In this document: positions 15,652 to 18,634 of the stretch, in pieces
How the letters are laid out: every line of letters begins with the position of its first letter
How positions within the stretch are numbered: position 1 is the stretch's first letter
NCBI GenBank assembly: GCA_964387645.1
Contig: CAYLYM010000077.1
Coordinates: 1 to 18,634, forward strand
Source: CAYLYM01 sp964387645
GTDB taxonomy: Bacteria > Calditrichota > Calditrichia > RBG-13-44-9
DNA length: 18,634 nucleotides
Direction of reading: 5' to 3'
Translations under genes and position numbers: made by a program
The notes under the pieces: generated by a model
Seen by the model: only the letters and a program-made list of their open reading frames with translations
The model's database searches: none
What the model was told of the DNA's origin: nothing

Positions 15652-16992
15652 TCAGAGTTGTGATCTACTCAGGGCTTCGATAGCTAATTTCCCACTCAAA
15701 ATTGCTCCTTCGATGGTCGCTGGTAAACCAGTGTCTGTCCAATCGCCCGCCAGGAAAAAGTTCTTGATAGGAGTTGTGTTTTGTGCTCGGAAACCTAAAG
15801 ATGTTGGTGTCTGGGCAATAGTAGCATGCTTCTCTTTAACTATTTTATATTTTCTAATACTATACTCTCCATCCAAAGATATTCCTAATAGTCGTCGCAT
15901 TTCGAACTTGACCATCTGCAGGATGGATTCAGATGATTGCCAGGCCCACTTATCTGCAGCACTAATAACTAAGGCATAACCGAAATATTTGCTGGATTTC
16001 TCTTGATAAGGATGTTGAAATATCCAGTGAATTTCTGAATTTACCGGGGATATGGGAAAAGGGAGTTCAATAGGTTTTGATAAAAAAAGATTAATGGTGA
16101 TAATTGGATGATAATAAAATTCAAGCAGTTGCTTTAACAAAGGTTCAAGTTGTTTTATTTTTGATTTTTTTAAAACTTGAGCTAATGCATAGGGGGGTAG
16201 GGTAGAAATTATCCATGGACTTTGAATTTGTTCCTTACGAGTTACAATTGAAATGATCTGATCATCTGATTCAATGAATTTTAAAACGGGTGTTAACCGA
16301 TGGATACTACCTCCATTTTCTAGAATAAATTTTTCCATAGGATTGGCAAATATCTCGCTTAACCAGGCTTTGGGAAGGGCCAACCTTGCATCTTTTCTTG
16401 AATTTAGAAAAGACATGATTACAGCTTTTCGCAGTAATTGAGCCGAAGCTGTATGGGGTGGCGTATTTAAAATTGAGACCGTCAAAGGTTCCCATAAAAA
16501 TTTTTGGATTTTTTCTCCCTGTTTACATTGGTTCAGCCATTCTGAAACTGTTAAATCTTTTAATTGATTGTTTACCTTGAGAAAGTTTTTCTGGACAAAA
16601 TGAAAAAGGCTACTCAATTTTATATTCATGAAGTTTTTCTTAAACATTAGTGAAAGAAAGAAATGGAACGGTGCAGGTAAAGGAACTGTTCGAAAAACAA
16701 ATTTATTCTGAGGATCTTTAATAAACAGGGTGGAAAAGTTAGTTTGAATTTTAAGTTTTTTAATACTCCCAATCCATTTCAAGAGTTTAATTGTTTCGTG
16801 ATAAACTGATAATATAACATGTTGACCATTGTCAATAGTTTCCTGAATGTCACTGGAATAAAAAGAACGGGTTCTACCTCCCAGATGTCGACTTTTTTCA
16901 AAAATAATGGGACGAAATCCTTTTTTAATAGCGTGTATTGCAGTTGATAAGCCTGCTAATCCTCCGCCAATAATGATGATTTCTTTCTGCAT
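15652..16992 (-). CDS. hpnE: Hydroxysqualene dehydroxylase (squalene-associated FAD desaturase)
   Basis: A 446-residue FAD-dependent oxidoreductase that reduces hydroxysqualene to squalene, the last of the three HpnCDE steps. It opens with a dinucleotide-binding motif (IIIIGGGLAGLSTA, 5-18), then EKSRHLGGRTRS; the family motifs DNGQHVILSVY and WEPLTVSILNTPP are clear, and the C-terminus has AGDWTDTGLPATIEGAILSG, the FAD-binding end shared by phytoene-desaturase relatives. An in-frame TTG at 17040 would add 16 residues, but the ATG at 16992 has AAGG eight bases upstream and begins directly at the nucleotide-binding strand, so I chose it. It follows hpnD after 111 bases, a gap that holds a possible extra promoter. 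Phytoene/carotenoid desaturases are the nearest alternative, made unlikely by the hpnC-hpnD neighbours. Confidence 0.92.
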   Translation of the reverse strand: MQKEIIIIGGGLAGLSTAIHAIKKGFRPIIFEKSRHLGGRTRSFYSSDIQETIDNGQHVILSVYHETIKLLKWIGSIKKLKIQTNFSTLFIKDPQNKFVFRTVPLPAPFHFFLSLMFKKNFMNIKLSSLFHFVQKNFLKVNNQLKDLTVSEWLNQCKQGEKIQKFLWEPLTVSILNTPPHTASAQLLRKAVIMSFLNSRKDARLALPKAWLSEIFANPMEKFILENGGSIHRLTPVLKFIESDDQIISIVTRKEQIQSPWIISTLPPYALAQVLKKSKIKQLEPLLKQLLEFYYHPIITINLFLSKPIELPFPISPVNSEIHWIFQHPYQEKSSKYFGYALVISAADKWAWQSSESILQMVKFEMRRLLGISLDGEYSIRKYKIVKEKHATIAQTPTSLGFRAQNTTPIKNFFLAGDWTDTGLPATIEGAILSGKLAIEALSRSQL

Positions 16993-17018
16993 ACGATAAA
17001 CCTTATTTATCTTCTTAA

Positions 17019-17045
17019 AGAATAATTGGGTGATGAACAAGTCAA
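17019..17045 (-). promoter_or_regulatory. Possible internal promoter upstream of hpnE
   Basis: TTGACT (17040-17045, minus strand) and TATTCT (17019-17024) are 15 bases apart, leaving a leader of about 20 bases before the hpnE ATG. The spacing is short and the -10 imperfect. The TTGACTTG octamer is the same as in the sulfatase promoter at 5301. Confidence 0.3.
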
Positions 17046-17103
17046 TATAAAATTATTTTTATTTCAAAATGAGGCCCGGAATTTTTTAATTTGCATCACC
17101 TGA

Positions 17104-17940
17104 TTAAATTCTCAACAAAGATTCTTTTAATAATGTTTTAAAAGTAATGGATAATTTTATAAAAGATGGAATTTCTAGTTTATGATTTAAAACGTTAAAT
17201 CCATTTTTTTCTATCAAATTTAAAAGATGGATATAAATATTTTTCATTATCTGGGAGGGCAACATATTTTTACGTTCGCTTTTAGGAAGGGCCTGATCGG
17301 CTTTTTGGTAATAATTGTGAGCTCTTCGATATTGATGTCGCATTAATTTAACAAAAGCTTCGTTCTCTCTTTTTTCTAAAATGTCTTTTTCTGTTAGACC
17401 AAACCGTTCCAAATCTTCTATAGGTAAATAAACACGTCCCATATCTGCATCCACCCCAACATCCCTCATTATGTTGGTTAATTGTAACGCAATACCCAAA
17501 TTAATCGCATATTCTTTAACTCGCTCATCTCTGTAACCGAAAATCTGGATACTCATTAATCCAACAACAGATGCTACGCGATAGCAATAAGTTATTAAAT
17601 CATCAATTGTTTGAAAACGAACATTAAATAAATCCATCCTGACACCTTTAATTAGTTCAAGGAAGTAATCTAATGGTATCCGAAATTTTTCGGCTATATT
17701 CCAGACTTTGTGGAAAGGAGTATTTTTGTATCCATTAAACTGTCTAAAAAGTTCTCTTTCCCAGTATTCTAATGTTTTTAGTTTTTTCTGTGGAGTTTCG
17801 TTACTATCGGCGATATCGTCGGTTTGACGACAAAAAGCGTATAATGTATAAATAGCTTCTTTTTTCTCTCTCGGAAGAATTGAAAAAGCGTAATAAAAAT
17901 TGCTTTTGCTTTTTTTAGTAATTTTTTTTTCATTGGACAT
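17104..17940 (-). CDS. hpnD: Presqualene diphosphate synthase
   Basis: A 278-residue trans-isoprenyl diphosphate synthase of the squalene/phytoene synthase family. HpnD condenses two farnesyl diphosphates to presqualene diphosphate. Both aspartate-rich, magnesium-binding motifs are intact: DDIAD (41-45), following YTLYAFCRQT, and RDVGVDADMGRVYLP with Asp160 and Asp164 (159-173). SNFYYAF (13-19) and KGVRMDL (98-104) are also typical. Its length is standard. It begins ten bases after hpnC's stop, with a weak GAG-type ribosome site. The gene order hpnC-hpnD-hpnE is the usual one and separates it from phytoene synthase, which would be accompanied by carotenoid genes. Squalene would feed hopanoid synthesis, but no squalene-hopene cyclase is in the window. 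Confidence 0.93.
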   Translation of the reverse strand: MSNEKKITKKSKSNFYYAFSILPREKKEAIYTLYAFCRQTDDIADSNETPQKKLKTLEYWERELFRQFNGYKNTPFHKVWNIAEKFRIPLDYFLELIKGVRMDLFNVRFQTIDDLITYCYRVASVVGLMSIQIFGYRDERVKEYAINLGIALQLTNIMRDVGVDADMGRVYLPIEDLERFGLTEKDILEKRENEAFVKLMRHQYRRAHNYYQKADQALPKSERKNMLPSQIMKNIYIHLLNLIEKNGFNVLNHKLEIPSFIKLSITFKTLLKESLLRI

Positions 17941-17950
17941 AAAAATCAGC

Positions 17951-18634
17951 TCATTTATTTTTTCTTAATTGTCTACTTATAATTTTCACCCAATCCAATT
18001 TCGTCAAAGTTGGTCTATGTTTCAAGATTATTTTTCTTTTCTGGTAGACTTTTTGAAGCATTGATTCACCACCGGCAATGGTTAGCTGTAACTCCCATCG
18101 CAGTCTTCCACTAATTTCTTCGAGAAGAGGTTTACCAAGTTTAAATAAATTTCTTGTAATTACAGTAAGATAGGTTATCATCTCTTCAAAATTCTGGTCA
18201 TATTTCTGAGAAATTATTTGTTTTTCAGAAACGCCAAAATGGTGCATCTGATCTAAAGGAATGTAGATTTTGTTTTTTTTCAAATCAACTGAAATATCTT
18301 GCCAGAAGTTTGTCAATTGTAAGGCTGTAGTAATATAATCAGAATATGTCATGCAAAATTCATTTCGGATCCGAAAAATCCACAGAATGATTCTCCCAAT
18401 GGGATTTGCAGAAAATTGTGAATATTGGTAAAGTTCAGGCAAACTAGCAAATCTATTTTTTTCGACGTCCCATAAAAAAGCTGTCAAAAGACTGTCCAGC
18501 CATTCTACAGGTAAATCAAATTTTCGAATGGTATCTGATAATGCCATAAAAATAGGATGGTCATCTTTCTGTTTCAAACATTGATGTAATTTTTCCCGCC
18601 AAAGGAGAATTTTCCCTTTATTTTTTTCTTCATC
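17951..18634 (-). CDS. hpnC: Hydroxysqualene synthase, 5' end beyond window
   Basis: A partial squalene/phytoene-synthase-family gene; HpnC converts presqualene diphosphate to hydroxysqualene. The frame is open through the window edge, giving 227 visible residues, so the start and the first aspartate-rich motif lie outside; full members are about 280-290 residues. I did not use the TTG at 18577, because coding-like sequence (KILLWREKLHQC) continues upstream of it. Visible family features are HPIFMALSDTIRKFDLP (26-42 counting from the edge), SANPIGRIILWIF, and the second metal motif NFWQDISVDL (109-118) followed by KIYIPLDQM. The C-terminal half matches HpnC rather than HpnD. It is the first of three clustered genes, ten bases ahead of hpnD. 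Confidence 0.9.
   Translation of the reverse strand, partial: DEEKNKGKILLWREKLHQCLKQKDDHPIFMALSDTIRKFDLPVEWLDSLLTAFLWDVEKNRFASLPELYQYSQFSANPIGRIILWIFRIRNEFCMTYSDYITTALQLTNFWQDISVDLKKNKIYIPLDQMHHFGVSEKQIISQKYDQNFEEMITYLTVITRNLFKLGKPLLEEISGRLRWELQLTIAGGESMLQKVYQKRKIILKHRPTLTKLDWVKIISRQLRKNK

Noticed and set aside
16993..17040. TTG start giving hpnE a 16-residue extension
   Set aside because: The extension overlaps a possible promoter and lacks a ribosome site; the ATG at 16992 has one and starts at the FAD-binding strand.
1..18634. CRISPR arrays, tRNA/rRNA genes, insertion sequences, prophage and toxin-antitoxin genes
   Set aside because: No regularly spaced repeats, cloverleaf-like sequence, transposase or integrase motif, or small paired antitoxin/toxin genes were found on reading both strands.

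Overview
The window reads as AT-rich chromosome from a Gram-negative bacterium. The envelope is diderm: there is an Omp85-type outer-membrane barrel, a HlyD-like periplasmic adaptor, and Tat/lipoprotein-type exported sulfatases. The combination of paired sulfatases, an FG-GAP protein, VTC/DUF4956 genes and the hydroxysqualene route to squalene would fit a lineage in or near the FCB group (Calditrichota-, KSB1- or Marinimicrobia-like). No rRNA or other phylogenetic marker is present, so this placement is a guess.

Layout. (1) 1-5185, minus strand: a polysaccharide-sulfate degradation cluster. It has a Tat-type sulfatase lipoprotein (3800-5185) behind a good sigma70-like promoter, then a secreted FG-GAP/concanavalin-like protein (1417-3483) followed 13 bp later by a second sulfatase (3-1403). 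(2) 5186-7929: a gene-poor, very AT-rich stretch, under half coding. It holds two isolated plus-strand genes: a small secreted coiled-coil protein and an O-methyltransferase-like protein with an N-terminal membrane anchor. (3) 7930-10475, plus strand: a tight three-gene operon of a HlyD-like membrane fusion protein, a VTC-domain (polyphosphate-polymerase-like) protein and a DUF4956 membrane protein. (4) 10653-15502, minus strand: a four-gene run of a YacP-like NYN nuclease, a membrane histidine kinase, a CehA/McbA-type PHP metallohydrolase and a single-POTRA Omp85 barrel, with two coding overlaps. (5) 15652-18634, minus strand: hpnC (cut by the window edge), hpnD and hpnE, the three-enzyme route from farnesyl diphosphate to squalene via hydroxysqualene.

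How the parts work together. Block 1 would desulfate and possibly cleave a sulfated glycan outside the cytoplasm. Block 5 makes squalene, presumably for hopanoids. Block 4 follows block 5 on the same strand but seems to have its own promoter, and its genes point to an envelope or stress function that is not defined. The triad in block 3 is the best candidate for a poorly described system: a VTC catalytic domain coupled to a conserved membrane protein and a periplasmic adaptor, with no transporter ATPase, permease or outer-membrane channel beside it. No tRNA, rRNA, CRISPR array, insertion sequence, phage gene or toxin-antitoxin pair was seen.
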